This document shows, piece by piece, positions 7,994 through 15,292 of a stretch of DNA of 25,886 nt. Position 1 is the first letter of the stretch; each line of letters begins with the position of its first letter. The position numbers and the translations under genes were made by a program. The notes under the pieces are model-generated. The model was given only the letters and a program-made list of their open reading frames with translations. It made no database searches and was not told the origin of the DNA. Source of the stretch: CAZVQX01 sp964629735 (GTDB lineage Bacteria; Bacillota_I; Bacilli_A; RF39; UBA660). The DNA lies in the NCBI GenBank assembly GCA_964629735.1, contig CAZVQX010000011.1, positions 1 through 25,886 on the forward strand, written 5' to 3'.

Positions 7994-7995
7994 AA

Positions 7996-8027
7996 CATAT
8001 TCAACTATTTGCCCCTGTCATATTATA
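7996..8027 (+). promoter_or_regulatory. Candidate mother-cell (sigma-E/sigma-K type) promoter of cotD
   Basis: CATATTATA (8019-8027) fits the sigma-K -10 pattern CATA-N3-TA and is close to the sigma-E -10. An ATATT element (7997-8001) lies 17 nt upstream, as for sigma-E. No sigma-A-like hexamer pair is seen. A coat gene is expected to be mother-cell expressed. The match is by eye. Confidence 0.4.
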
Positions 8028-8051
8028 GAAATAGATAAGGGGGATTGTAAT

Positions 8052-8336
8052 ATGTTAAATCAAAGACAATGTTGCATGCCTAGGCAACCAATAATGGGTG
8101 GTGGAATGGGGCCACAAATGGGTCAACCAATGGGGCAACCAATGTGTCCGATTGTTGAACCTACCAAAACTAACTGTGTTCAAAGAGAGTTTTTTCACGA
8201 AGTGCCTCATGTGTGTCCAGTTCACACTCATGTAGTAAATAGACATATTTATCGTCACACATATACACCACAATATACTTGTTCAGAAGAAAATCAAGCT
8301 GTAGATGTTAGTTGTGGCAGTTGTAATCAATTTTAA
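8052..8336 (+). CDS. cotD: CotD-like spore coat protein
   Basis: This 94-aa protein has the composition of an inner spore coat protein. The N-terminal third is Met/Gly/Pro/Gln-rich with short MGQP repeats (about 15-32). The centre is His-rich (HEVPHVCPVHTHVVNRHIYRH, about 49-69) and resembles the conserved block of the CotD family, and several Cys (C7, C8, C32, C42 and others) could crosslink in the coat. The ATG at 8052 follows a G-rich SD (GGGGGAT). It would act on the forming spore surface late in sporulation. It has its own candidate sporulation promoter and terminator. Confidence 0.8.
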   Translation: MLNQRQCCMPRQPIMGGGMGPQMGQPMGQPMCPIVEPTKTNCVQREFFHEVPHVCPVHTHVVNRHIYRHTYTPQYTCSEENQAVDVSCGSCNQF

Positions 8337-8360
8337 AAACAGATTTAATTCTGTTTTTTT
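8335..8360. terminator. Bidirectional terminator between cotD and vanY-like gene 1
   Basis: AACAGA (8338-8343) pairs with TCTGTT (8350-8355), with a 6-nt loop. A U-run follows on the plus strand, and As at 8335-8339 give one on the minus strand. It overlaps the start of the convergent gene's stop codon at 8359-8361. Confidence 0.75.
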
Positions 8361-9003
8361 ACTTGAAAAATAAAAAATATTCTTCTAAAGTTATTCTTTT
8401 TTCATAAATAATTTTAGCAACCTCTTTTCCAACATAACGATAATGCCATGGCTCATATTTAAAACCTGTTATTATTTCTTTATCTTCAGGATATCTTAAA
8501 ATAAAACCATATTTATAGGCATTATTAATCATCCATTCAAATTCTTTACTTTCATTAAATAAGTTATAATCATCATTACTGCCCATAACATCAATTGCTA
8601 AGCCGGTTTGGTGTTCAGAGTGTCCTGGTTTTGCAGATACCCGCCTAGCGTATTTTTTTCCGTTTTTTTTAATATAATAATTATATAATTTTTTTTGATA
8701 ATTATAATCACGATATGCAGAAACTACAATAATATTAAGTCCCATTTTTTTTGCATCAAAACCTAATTTTTCAAAATTTATTTTAGCAACCTCTCTTAAT
8801 TGTTTGTTTTGATAAGCATATTTAATATTAATAGTTTTTAAATCATTTGGAATATAATTATTAGAAAGTTTATTTTTTTTATTAACGAGTACTAGTAAAT
8901 CATTGGGATTTTTAATTGTTTTTATATAAAATATTTTATAATATGAATATATAAATAATATAAAAATAATTAATGATGTATAAATTAATAAATATTTATT
9001 CAT
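8359..9003 (-). CDS. VanY-like D,D-carboxypeptidase 1 (peptidase M15B)
   Basis: This zinc peptidase of the VanY family removes the terminal D-Ala from peptidoglycan stem peptides on the outer face of the membrane. The 214-aa protein has an N-terminal membrane anchor (about 4-26). Its M15B domain has SAYRDY (95-100), the zinc motif SxHxxGxAxD (S129, H131, G134, A136, D138) and EPWHYRYVG (E184, H187), so all catalytic residues are present. The C-terminal half closely resembles the next gene, in the same orientation: an old tandem duplication. It has its own promoter/RBS module. No vancomycin-resistance genes accompany it, so wall remodelling is more likely than resistance. Confidence 0.9.
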   Translation of the reverse strand: MNKYLLIYTSLIIFILFIYSYYKIFYIKTIKNPNDLLVLVNKKNKLSNNYIPNDLKTINIKYAYQNKQLREVAKINFEKLGFDAKKMGLNIIVVSAYRDYNYQKKLYNYYIKKNGKKYARRVSAKPGHSEHQTGLAIDVMGSNDDYNLFNESKEFEWMINNAYKYGFILRYPEDKEIITGFKYEPWHYRYVGKEVAKIIYEKRITLEEYFLFFK

Positions 9004-9025
9004 TTTATCACCTATTATAATTTTA
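9004..9025 (-). promoter_or_regulatory. Fused promoter/RBS module of vanY-like gene 1
   Basis: On the minus strand TAAAAT (9020-9025), 6 nt, AGGTGAT (9007-9013), 3 nt, ATG at 9003. The 6-nt spacer is itself TATAAT (9014-9019), so the exact -10 is uncertain; using that one would put the start only 4 nt before the ATG. Confidence 0.45.
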
Positions 9026-9031
9026 TGATTT

Positions 9032-9061
9032 AAAAAAAACTTAAGAAATAAATCATAAGTT
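9032..9061 (-). terminator. Weak terminator after vanY-like gene 2
   Basis: On the minus strand AACTTA (9056-9061) pairs with TAAGTT (9038-9043), followed by a run of eight Us. The stem has only one G-C pair, so efficiency is doubtful. Confidence 0.4.
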
Positions 9062-9983
9062 ATTTTATATATAATTCATAATATTCATCAAATGTAATAT
9101 CTAATTCATATATTTTGTTGGCAATATCTTTTCCAACATAGCGATAATGCCATGGTTCAAACATGTATCCAGTTATGTGCTCTTTACCTTTAGGATATCT
9201 AATGATAAAACCATATTTATGGGCATTCTTTTTCATCCATTCATATTCTTTAGTTTTAGAAAAATCTTCATTTAAACCTGAACCATAGGTAACGATGTCA
9301 AGAGCTAGTCCTGTTTGATGTTCAGAGTGTCCTGGTCTTGCTGAAAAAGTATCGGCTTCTTCTTCACCATGAACATTTTTGTAATTATTGTATAAATAAT
9401 CTTGTAATTCATAATCACGATATGAAGAGGTAACAATTAAAGTGTGACCTTCTTTTTTTGCGGCATGCCACATACTAATGTATTGATCATGTACTTTTTT
9501 TCTAGCGCTGTGATCAGCGTATGCATACTGATTGCTAATTGGAACAATATCATCAAATTTAAAATTTTCTTCTAAATGATAAAATTTATTAACTAACATT
9601 AAATTTCCTTTTGATGTGTCTGTTTTAGTAATTTCTGTATAAAAATCTTTGTCCGCTCCAGCATTTACAATGCTTATTATTTCGTCAATATTTAAATCTT
9701 TATTATTTTCTTGATAAGTAATATACTTATTTAGTTTATCTTTAATAAAATATTTATGATTAGTAATTGAAATTAGTTTATCATTATATTCTTTATCAAT
9801 AATTAATTCAACTTGATTTTCGTCGAATTTATCAACAATTATCTTTACTTCATCTTTATTATAACCTTTTTCTTTTAATTTAAATTGATAACTATTTTTA
9901 TAATTTTTATATTTAATAAATCCACTACCACCTATAATAACTAATATAATTAATAAAATTAAAAAATTTTGTTTTTTCTTCAT
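9060..9983 (-). CDS. VanY-like D,D-carboxypeptidase 2 (peptidase M15B), long form
   Basis: This 307-aa paralogue of the preceding gene has a membrane anchor (about 7-24), an extra N-terminal region of about 100 aa, and the same M15B core: SSYRDY (186-191), S220/H222/G225/A227/D229 and EPWHYRYVG (E276, H279). The ATG at 9983 is chosen because AGGTGAT lies 3 nt before it; in-frame codons upstream overlap the promoter. The extra region (KEKGYNKDEVKIIVDKF, NDKLISITNHKYF) looks like two short helical repeats, perhaps a wall- or partner-binding segment. It should trim pentapeptides outside the membrane. It diverges from dacF, another D,D-carboxypeptidase of unrelated fold. Confidence 0.92.
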   Translation of the reverse strand: MKKKQNFLILLIILVIIGGSGFIKYKNYKNSYQFKLKEKGYNKDEVKIIVDKFDENQVELIIDKEYNDKLISITNHKYFIKDKLNKYITYQENNKDLNIDEIISIVNAGADKDFYTEITKTDTSKGNLMLVNKFYHLEENFKFDDIVPISNQYAYADHSARKKVHDQYISMWHAAKKEGHTLIVTSSYRDYELQDYLYNNYKNVHGEEEADTFSARPGHSEHQTGLALDIVTYGSGLNEDFSKTKEYEWMKKNAHKYGFIIRYPKGKEHITGYMFEPWHYRYVGKDIANKIYELDITFDEYYELYIK

Positions 9984-10028
9984 ATTATCACCTAATAAAA
10001 TTATACTACGAGCAAGATCTTTAATCAA
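9984..10028 (-). promoter_or_regulatory. Strong promoter fused to RBS of vanY-like gene 2
   Basis: On the minus strand TTGATT (10023-10028), a 17-bp spacer, TATAAT (10000-10005), 6 nt, AGGTGAT (9987-9993), 3 nt, ATG (9983). This is the clearest copy of the module because a good -35 fixes the -10 register and so the 10-nt leader. Confidence 0.75.
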
Positions 10029-10087
10029 GGAATTAATAAATATCATTAATTAAATATTAATAACATAACTTTAAGTAGAGGTGAATT

Positions 10088-11236
10088 ATGAAAAAAACAA
10101 TTTTAATTTTATTAATATTATTAATGTTCTCTATTGTTCCAATAAGGGCGGAGGAGTTAGGCTTAGCTAAAAATGCTAAAAGTGCCATATTAATTGAGGC
10201 GAGTACTGGTGAAATAATTTTCGAAAAAAATTCACATGAAAAATACCCGCCAGCATCAATGACTAAAATAATGACAATGTTGTTAATCATTGAAAATATC
10301 GAAAAAGGTGTTATTAAATGGGATGAAATGGTAACTGTTAGTGAAAATGCTTCAGGTATGGGGGGAAGCCAAATTTTGTTAGAAACAGGCGAAGAAATGA
10401 GTGTTAAAGATTTATTTAAAGGCATAGCTGTTGCCAGTGGTAATGATGCATCAGTTGCGCTTGCAGAAAAAATATATGGGACTGAGGCAAATTTTGTTGT
10501 AATGATGAATAAGCGCGCGAAGGAACTAGGATTAAAAAATACTAATTTTAAAAATTCGCATGGATTAGATACGGCTAATCATTACTCTAGTGCTTATGAT
10601 ATGTCAATTATGGCTAGAGAATTAGTTAAACATGAAAAAGTTTTAGAATATACTTCAATTTATGAAGATTATTTAAGGATTAACAGTCCGAGAAAGGTTT
10701 GGTTAGTTAATACTAATAAACTAGTACGATTTTATGACGGAGTTGATGGCTTAAAAACAGGTTATACAACAGAGGCTGGTTATTGTTTAACAGCAACAGC
10801 CCAAAAAAATAAAATGCGAGTAATTGCTATTGTAATGGGTGAATCAGATAGTAAAGTTAGAAATAATGAAATATCCGAAATGTTAAATTATGCTTTCGCA
10901 CAATATAGTGTTGAATATTTACTTTCTAAGAATAGCCCAATCGGTAAAGTTGAAGTAGAAAAAGGAAAACGAAAAACTGTAAGTGTAGTACCAATGCAAG
11001 ATATAACTATTTTAAATAAAAAAACAGATAACAAAAAAACACCAACTTATGAAATTAAACTCAATTCAATAAAAGCACCAGTAAAAAAAGGTGATTCGAT
11101 CGGGACTTTAATTATTAAAGAAGGAGACAAAATAACAAGAGAAACCGATGTAACCGTTAGTGAAGATGTGAATAAAGCTAGTATTTTTCAATTGTATTTT
11201 AGATATTTAAGAGAAACATTAATTGGTGATTTATAA
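10088..11236 (+). CDS. dacF: D-alanyl-D-alanine carboxypeptidase DacF-like (peptidase S11)
   Basis: This serine D,D-carboxypeptidase (PBP5 family) trims the terminal D-Ala and so limits peptidoglycan crosslinking. The 382-aa protein has a signal peptide likely cut after IRA (about 21). It carries SMTK (S57-K60), SGN (117-119) and KTG (223-225), then a C-terminal beta domain (about 275-365) and an amphipathic tail (FQLYFRYLRETLIGDL) that probably holds it to the membrane. SD GAGGTGA supports the start. Size and layout fit DacF, the forespore-expressed enzyme of spore formers, but a vegetative DacA is not excluded. The usual downstream spoIIA genes are absent. No clear sigma-F promoter was found in the 100-bp divergent gap. 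Confidence 0.9.
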   Translation: MKKTILILLILLMFSIVPIRAEELGLAKNAKSAILIEASTGEIIFEKNSHEKYPPASMTKIMTMLLIIENIEKGVIKWDEMVTVSENASGMGGSQILLETGEEMSVKDLFKGIAVASGNDASVALAEKIYGTEANFVVMMNKRAKELGLKNTNFKNSHGLDTANHYSSAYDMSIMARELVKHEKVLEYTSIYEDYLRINSPRKVWLVNTNKLVRFYDGVDGLKTGYTTEAGYCLTATAQKNKMRVIAIVMGESDSKVRNNEISEMLNYAFAQYSVEYLLSKNSPIGKVEVEKGKRKTVSVVPMQDITILNKKTDNKKTPTYEIKLNSIKAPVKKGDSIGTLIIKEGDKITRETDVTVSEDVNKASIFQLYFRYLRETLIGDL

Positions 11237-11276
11237 AAAAAGAAGGTTCAACCTATTATATATGAACCTTCTTTTT
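11237..11276. terminator. Strong bidirectional terminator between dacF and pdaC
   Basis: A 14-bp perfect stem (11237-11250 with 11263-11276; core AGAAGGTTCA/TGAACCTTCT) with A- and T-runs on the two sides. It serves both convergent genes. Confidence 0.9.
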
Positions 11277-11313
11277 GTTGCAAAAATGAATAATTACATT
11301 AAAGTTTTATAAA

Positions 11314-12702
11314 TTAATTATTATAAATCGAATAAAAATAGTGGTTTCTATTTAATTTAATTATATCTAAATGCTCTAATTCTTCAAATGAAACAAAGGC
11401 ATAATTTTCTTCACTTAATTTATCAATTGCTTTTAATGCTGCATCAACAGAAGTTTCATATAAATCGTGAAGTAAAATAATTCCGCCATCTTTAGCATCA
11501 TTTAATATTTTATTATAGACATAATTTTCGTTTTTATATTTCCAATCCATAGTATCTATATTCCATAATATATAAGTCATATTAGTTAGATTGATAATAT
11601 GTTCATTAAAATTTCCATATGGTGGTCTTATAACTTTAGGTTTAACCCCAGTTACACTTTCAATTTGATCATTAGCATAATTAATTTCTTTTAATATTTC
11701 TTCATCCTCTAAGTTAAATAAATTTTTGTGACTATAGGTATGACTACCGATTGTATGACCTTCTTCATAAGCACGTTTTACTATATTAGGAAGTTGTTTT
11801 ACTCTATTACCAAGTACAAAAAAGGTTACTTTAGCGTTCCGGCTTTTAAGACCATCTAGTAATTTAGATGTTGTATTGTATGAAGGACCATCATCAAATG
11901 TTAGCGCTATTAATTTCTTTCCTTTAAGCTTATTTACATCTCTAAGATTTCTATTAACTGCATCCTTATTTTGCTCCTTAACAATTTGGACATTTTTTCT
12001 AAATTTATTATTTAATAAATTATTGATTTCATTATAATTCAAGATAATATTTAAAGCTCCAGAACTCCAAGGTGCTACTTGATATGGTGGAAATATTATA
12101 GTTACATCCTCATCTCCAATTAATATTAGTTCAAAGTTATCTTTAATAGAATCTAATCCATTATTTAATGCCTCATCAGAAAACAATTCATTTAAATAAA
12201 TATTCTTTAACTTTTCTTTTGATAAGTTTGATAATAATTTTAAAGCTTGTTGTTCATCAATAAATAAATCTTCCCATCTTATTTCTTCGTTTTTTTTATA
12301 ATCATAATAATAAATAAAATCTTCTCGATTATAGTGTGCCCCACCTAAAAATTCATAAACAGTAAAATGAAAAGTAAATAAATTATTCATGTTATCGTAA
12401 ATGTCAAAACTAATATTTAACTCATATGTTCTATTTTTTTTTAAGTTTTTGGCTTCCGCTTTAAATAATTTAATTTTCTGTGTTATTAAATTATTTAATT
12501 TATTAGAAAACTTTTTATTTTGAACAATAGGATATGAAACTTTAATATTATAATTATCTTTTTGTTCTAATATATTTTCACTTTTAAAAGTTTTTATTGT
12601 TTTAACTTCTCTTTTTAATAAAAAACAGAATATAGATGATAATATTACAACAAAAACCAATAAAATTAATTTAATTTCTTTTTTAAATTTTCTTTTTTTC
12701 AT
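11314..12702 (-). CDS. pdaC: PdaC-like peptidoglycan deacetylase
   Basis: This 462-aa membrane-anchored polysaccharide deacetylase has the two-part layout of B. subtilis PdaC (467 aa). After an N-terminal anchor (about 10-30) comes a DUF4163/DUF3298-type region (about 45-235; FLGGAHYN, FPPYQVAPWSSG). A NodB domain follows (about 255-445) with TFDDG (D270, D271), the HTYSH zinc histidines (H321, H325), RPPYGNF, DTMDW and the LLHD catalytic His. PdaC deacetylates N-acetylmuramic acid and can act on chitin oligomers; deacetylation gives lysozyme tolerance. The ATG at 12702 is preferred over an in-frame GTG at 12723, since GGTGG lies between them. Substrate is inferred from architecture. Confidence 0.88.
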   Translation of the reverse strand: MKKRKFKKEIKLILLVFVVILSSIFCFLLKREVKTIKTFKSENILEQKDNYNIKVSYPIVQNKKFSNKLNNLITQKIKLFKAEAKNLKKNRTYELNISFDIYDNMNNLFTFHFTVYEFLGGAHYNREDFIYYYDYKKNEEIRWEDLFIDEQQALKLLSNLSKEKLKNIYLNELFSDEALNNGLDSIKDNFELILIGDEDVTIIFPPYQVAPWSSGALNIILNYNEINNLLNNKFRKNVQIVKEQNKDAVNRNLRDVNKLKGKKLIALTFDDGPSYNTTSKLLDGLKSRNAKVTFFVLGNRVKQLPNIVKRAYEEGHTIGSHTYSHKNLFNLEDEEILKEINYANDQIESVTGVKPKVIRPPYGNFNEHIINLTNMTYILWNIDTMDWKYKNENYVYNKILNDAKDGGIILLHDLYETSVDAALKAIDKLSEENYAFVSFEELEHLDIIKLNRNHYFYSIYNN

Positions 12703-12759
12703 ACTAATATTACCACCAATCACTACATTATTATATTATTTAAATTCTTGACATAAAAT

Positions 12760-12765
12760 ATTATA
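12760..12765 (-). promoter_or_regulatory. Possible -10 of pdaC
   Basis: A minus-strand TATAAT (12760-12765), with a 3/6 -35 (CTGGTA) at 17 bp, would give a leader of about 50 nt. Another TATAAT (12730-12735) lies nearer the gene. In sequence this AT-rich neither is secure. Confidence 0.35.
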
Positions 12766-12883
12766 CACCAAATCACTAAAAATACCAGTAAAATTAAATT
12801 AATAAAATGATGTATTATAATAATTTAATTTTTGTTGTATTATTATATTTTATTTTAAAATTAATTCTTAATTTATTTTTATA

Positions 12884-12908
12884 TGATATAATTAAAAAAG
12901 GTGATTAT
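12884..12908 (+). promoter_or_regulatory. Fused extended -10 promoter/RBS module of uvsE
   Basis: TGA then TATAAT (12887-12892), 6 nt, AGGTGAT (12899-12905), 3 nt, ATG (12909). The -35 is weak. Same geometry as at ftsY, ffh and ezrA. Confidence 0.6.
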
Positions 12909-13790
12909 ATGATAAATATTGGTTTTGCATGCAAAATAGAGGGTGATAAAAAATATCAGTTAAAAGGTATAAAATTAAATAACGTAACTGAAGAGAAAAT
13001 TAGAAATATAGTTAAACACAATTTAAGTGCGTTAGATTTAATGATAGATTATTTAATTGATAATAATATAAAGTTATTTCGTATTAGTTCAGATATTATT
13101 CCTTTTGCTTCTCATAAAATAAATAATATAAAATGGTGGGAAGAAGAAAAAGAAACTTTATTAAAAATTGGCGATAAAATAAAGAAAAATAATATAAGGG
13201 TTTCTATGCACCCAGGACAGTATACAGTATTAAACTCCCCAAAAGAAGAGGTAGTTGATAATGCTATCAATGATTTAATATATCATAAAAGATTTTTAGA
13301 TGCGCTAAAACTAGATAATTCTCATAAAATTGTTTTACACATTGGCGGAAAATATGATGATAAAGAAAAATCGATTGAGCGTTTTATCGTACGGGCAACA
13401 AAATTACCAAACAATATACTGGATAGATTAATAGTTGAAAATGATGATAAAAATTTTGATTTAGACGATGTTTTATATGTGTCAAATGAGTTACATATTC
13501 CTGTTGTTTTAGATATCTATCATTTTAAATTGAATAACAAAAGCAATAAAACTTTCTTTGAATATTTTGAAGAGGTAAAAAAAACTTGGAAAGAAAAAGA
13601 TGGCAGGCCAAAAATTCATTATTCACAAGCTTTAATCCCTGGAAAAACGAGTCATTCTAAAACAATCAATCTAAATGATTTTGTTGAAGATATTAAAAGT
13701 TTTAAAGATGTAGATATTATGCTTGAAGTAAAAGATAAAAATATATCAGTCTTAAAGACTATAAATTTTTTCAAAAATAATAATTATTGA
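12909..13790 (+). CDS. uvsE: UV damage endonuclease UvsE
   Basis: UvsE/UVDE is a TIM-barrel, metal-dependent endonuclease that nicks DNA 5' of UV photoproducts and starts a repair route independent of UvrABC. The 293-aa protein shows the family blocks in order: N-terminal GFACK; FRISSDIIPFASH; SMHPGQYTVLNS; VLHIGGKYDDK; ENDD; PVVLDIYHFKLN; HYSQA; and MLEVKDK. The metal-binding His, Glu and Asp residues are in place. The usual His pair after LDI is Tyr-His here, a small departure. The start at 12909 fits the family N-terminus and the SD; an upstream in-frame hydrophobic extension is promoter DNA. In Bacillus such an enzyme has been linked to spore DNA repair, which fits the SASP genes nearby. 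Confidence 0.92.
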   Translation: MINIGFACKIEGDKKYQLKGIKLNNVTEEKIRNIVKHNLSALDLMIDYLIDNNIKLFRISSDIIPFASHKINNIKWWEEEKETLLKIGDKIKKNNIRVSMHPGQYTVLNSPKEEVVDNAINDLIYHKRFLDALKLDNSHKIVLHIGGKYDDKEKSIERFIVRATKLPNNILDRLIVENDDKNFDLDDVLYVSNELHIPVVLDIYHFKLNNKSNKTFFEYFEEVKKTWKEKDGRPKIHYSQALIPGKTSHSKTINLNDFVEDIKSFKDVDIMLEVKDKNISVLKTINFFKNNNY

Positions 13791-13843
13791 AAAAACAATT
13801 AGTAAAGTTACCGCAAAAATTGGTGATAAAGATATATAATGTA

Positions 13844-13872
13844 ATGAAACTATTATTAATGTATGTTATAAT
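13844..13872 (+). promoter_or_regulatory. Extended -10 promoter of the 53-aa gene/tyrS unit
   Basis: ATGAAA (13844-13849, 4/6), a 17-bp spacer and TATAAT (13867-13872) with TGT before it. There is no T-box leader, so tyrS is not controlled by that common Bacillota mechanism here. Confidence 0.6.
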
Positions 13873-13895
13873 AAATTGATAAGAGGGATGATAAA

Positions 13896-14057
13896 ATGAT
13901 AAAAAAGGTAGATAATTACATTAATAACAAAAACACCTATGTAGTTAAACCAATAGCCAAAATAAATAAAATCCAAATGTTAAAAGACGAAAAAAAATCA
14001 TTTGAAGAAATGTTAGAAAAAGAAAAAAATAAAACCAAAAAAGGGAGGAAAAGATAA
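13896..14057 (+). CDS. Small basic protein of unknown function (53 aa) upstream of tyrS
   Basis: This 53-codon gene encodes a Lys-rich protein: an N-terminal part (MIKKVDNYINNKNTYVVKPI), then a charged helix with SFEEMLEKEKNK and the basic tail KKGRKR. I do not recognise it. The ATG follows a purine-rich SD (AGAGGGATGAT) and an extended -10 promoter. Its last codons contain the GGGAGG that serves as SD for tyrS, which starts 3 nt after its stop, so the two are probably translationally coupled. The SFEEML block faintly recalls the helix of some small flagellar-operon proteins, but I would not name it on that. Its independent promoter, SD and coupling make it likely real. Confidence 0.65.
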   Translation: MIKKVDNYINNKNTYVVKPIAKINKIQMLKDEKKSFEEMLEKEKNKTKKGRKR

Positions 14058-14060
14058 ATT

Positions 14061-15284
14061 ATGAAGTTATTTGAAGAATTAAAATGGCGCGGTCTAATAG
14101 ATAATGTTACAAGCCTGGATGTAGAAGAAAAAATTAATAATGGTGGTTTAACATTTTATATTGGTACTGATCCAACTGGCGATAGTTTACATATTGGTCA
14201 TTTTTCATCCCTACTAGTTGCCAAAAGATTAAAAGATGGTGGTCACAATCCTATTATTTTAGTAGGTGGCGCTACTGGATTAATTGGTGACCCAAAACCA
14301 AATACTGAAAGACCAATGATTACAAAAGAAGAATTGGAACATAATTATAATAAGTTATCAAAACAAATTAAAGAATTGTTTGGTTTTAAGATTGTTAATA
14401 ATTATGATTGGTCTAAGGATATCAACTTTATTGATTATTTAAGAGATTATGGTAAATTTTTTAATATTAATTATATGCTGAGTAAAGATACAGTAAAAAG
14501 AAGATTAGAAATAGGGATTACTTATACTGAATTTTCATACATGATTATGCAAGCGTTAGATTTCTTACATTTATATGAGGTAGAAAACTGTACTTTACAA
14601 ATTGGTGGCCAAGACCAATGGGGAAATATTACTTCTGGAATCGAATTAATTAGGAAGAAAACAGGTCAAGAAGTTTATGGTTTTACAATGCCTTTAATTA
14701 CTAAATCTGATGGAACCAAATTTGGTAAAAGTGAAGGTGGAGCGGTTTGGTTAGATAAAACAAAAACTTCATCTTACGAAATGTATCAATTTTTACTTAA
14801 TTCAGAAGATGATAAAGTAATAGAATATTTAAAAAAATTAACTTTTTTATCTAAAGAAGAAATTGAAAAATTAGAAAAAAGTGTTTTAGAAGAACCACAT
14901 CTCCGATTAGCACAAAAGTCTTTAGCCAAAGAGGTTATTACCTTTTTACATGGTAACGAAGAATATGAAAACGCAGTTAATATCAGTGAAGCATTATTTA
15001 GTGGCGATTTTAAACAATTAGATGTTAATAGTATTAAAGAGGCTTTAAAAGAAGTGCCTAGTTTTAAAATAACTAAAGAATTAAACATTGTTGACTTTTT
15101 AGTTGAATACAATGTTTGTTCAAGTAAACGTGAAGCACGTGAATTTATTAATAGCGGTTCAATTATAATTAACAATGAAAAGATTTTAGAAGAAGATTTT
15201 GTTGTTAGTAAAAATGTAGCTATAGATAATGAATTAATAATTATTCGCAGGGGAAAGAAAAAATATTTTTTAGGGTATTTTTAA
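14061..15284 (+). CDS. tyrS: Tyrosyl-tRNA synthetase
   Basis: This class I aminoacyl-tRNA synthetase charges tRNA-Tyr in the cytoplasm as a homodimer. The 407-aa protein has HIGH (44-47), the Tyr-binding YIGTDPTGDSLH region, QIGGQDQWGN, and KFGKS (220-224). A C-terminal S4 RNA-binding domain (about 340-405, FLVEYNVCSSKREAREFI) holds the tRNA. Its length is near the family's usual 415-420. SD GGGAGG lies within the preceding 53-aa gene. In B. subtilis tyrS is also next to rpsD, in opposite orientation; here one ATP-grasp gene comes between. No T-box is present. Confidence 0.97.
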   Translation: MKLFEELKWRGLIDNVTSLDVEEKINNGGLTFYIGTDPTGDSLHIGHFSSLLVAKRLKDGGHNPIILVGGATGLIGDPKPNTERPMITKEELEHNYNKLSKQIKELFGFKIVNNYDWSKDINFIDYLRDYGKFFNINYMLSKDTVKRRLEIGITYTEFSYMIMQALDFLHLYEVENCTLQIGGQDQWGNITSGIELIRKKTGQEVYGFTMPLITKSDGTKFGKSEGGAVWLDKTKTSSYEMYQFLLNSEDDKVIEYLKKLTFLSKEEIEKLEKSVLEEPHLRLAQKSLAKEVITFLHGNEEYENAVNISEALFSGDFKQLDVNSIKEALKEVPSFKITKELNIVDFLVEYNVCSSKREAREFINSGSIIINNEKILEEDFVVSKNVAIDNELIIIRRGKKKYFLGYF

Positions 15285-15292
15285 GGTGAAAT

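Noticed and set aside
8100..8150. Short direct repeats (MGQP codons) as a tandem repeat or CRISPR-like array
   Set aside because: Only two or three coding repeats of about 12 bp in a low-complexity coat protein segment.
10057..10425. Minus-strand open frame across the start of dacF
   Set aside because: It overlaps the conserved S11 catalytic region and has no RBS; a shadow of dacF.
12748..12753. Perfect plus-strand TTGACA between pdaC and uvsE
   Set aside because: No -10-like hexamer lies 15-19 bp downstream (AATCAC at 17 bp). The real uvsE -10 is more than 130 bp away.
13791..14060. T-box leader expected before tyrS in Bacillota
   Set aside because: No T-box consensus (TGGNACCGCG-like) or antiterminator/terminator pair is present; a promoter and a small gene fill the space.
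14786..15175. Minus-strand 129-codon open frame inside tyrS
   Set aside because: It lies wholly antisense to the TyrRS C-terminal domain and has no start signals.
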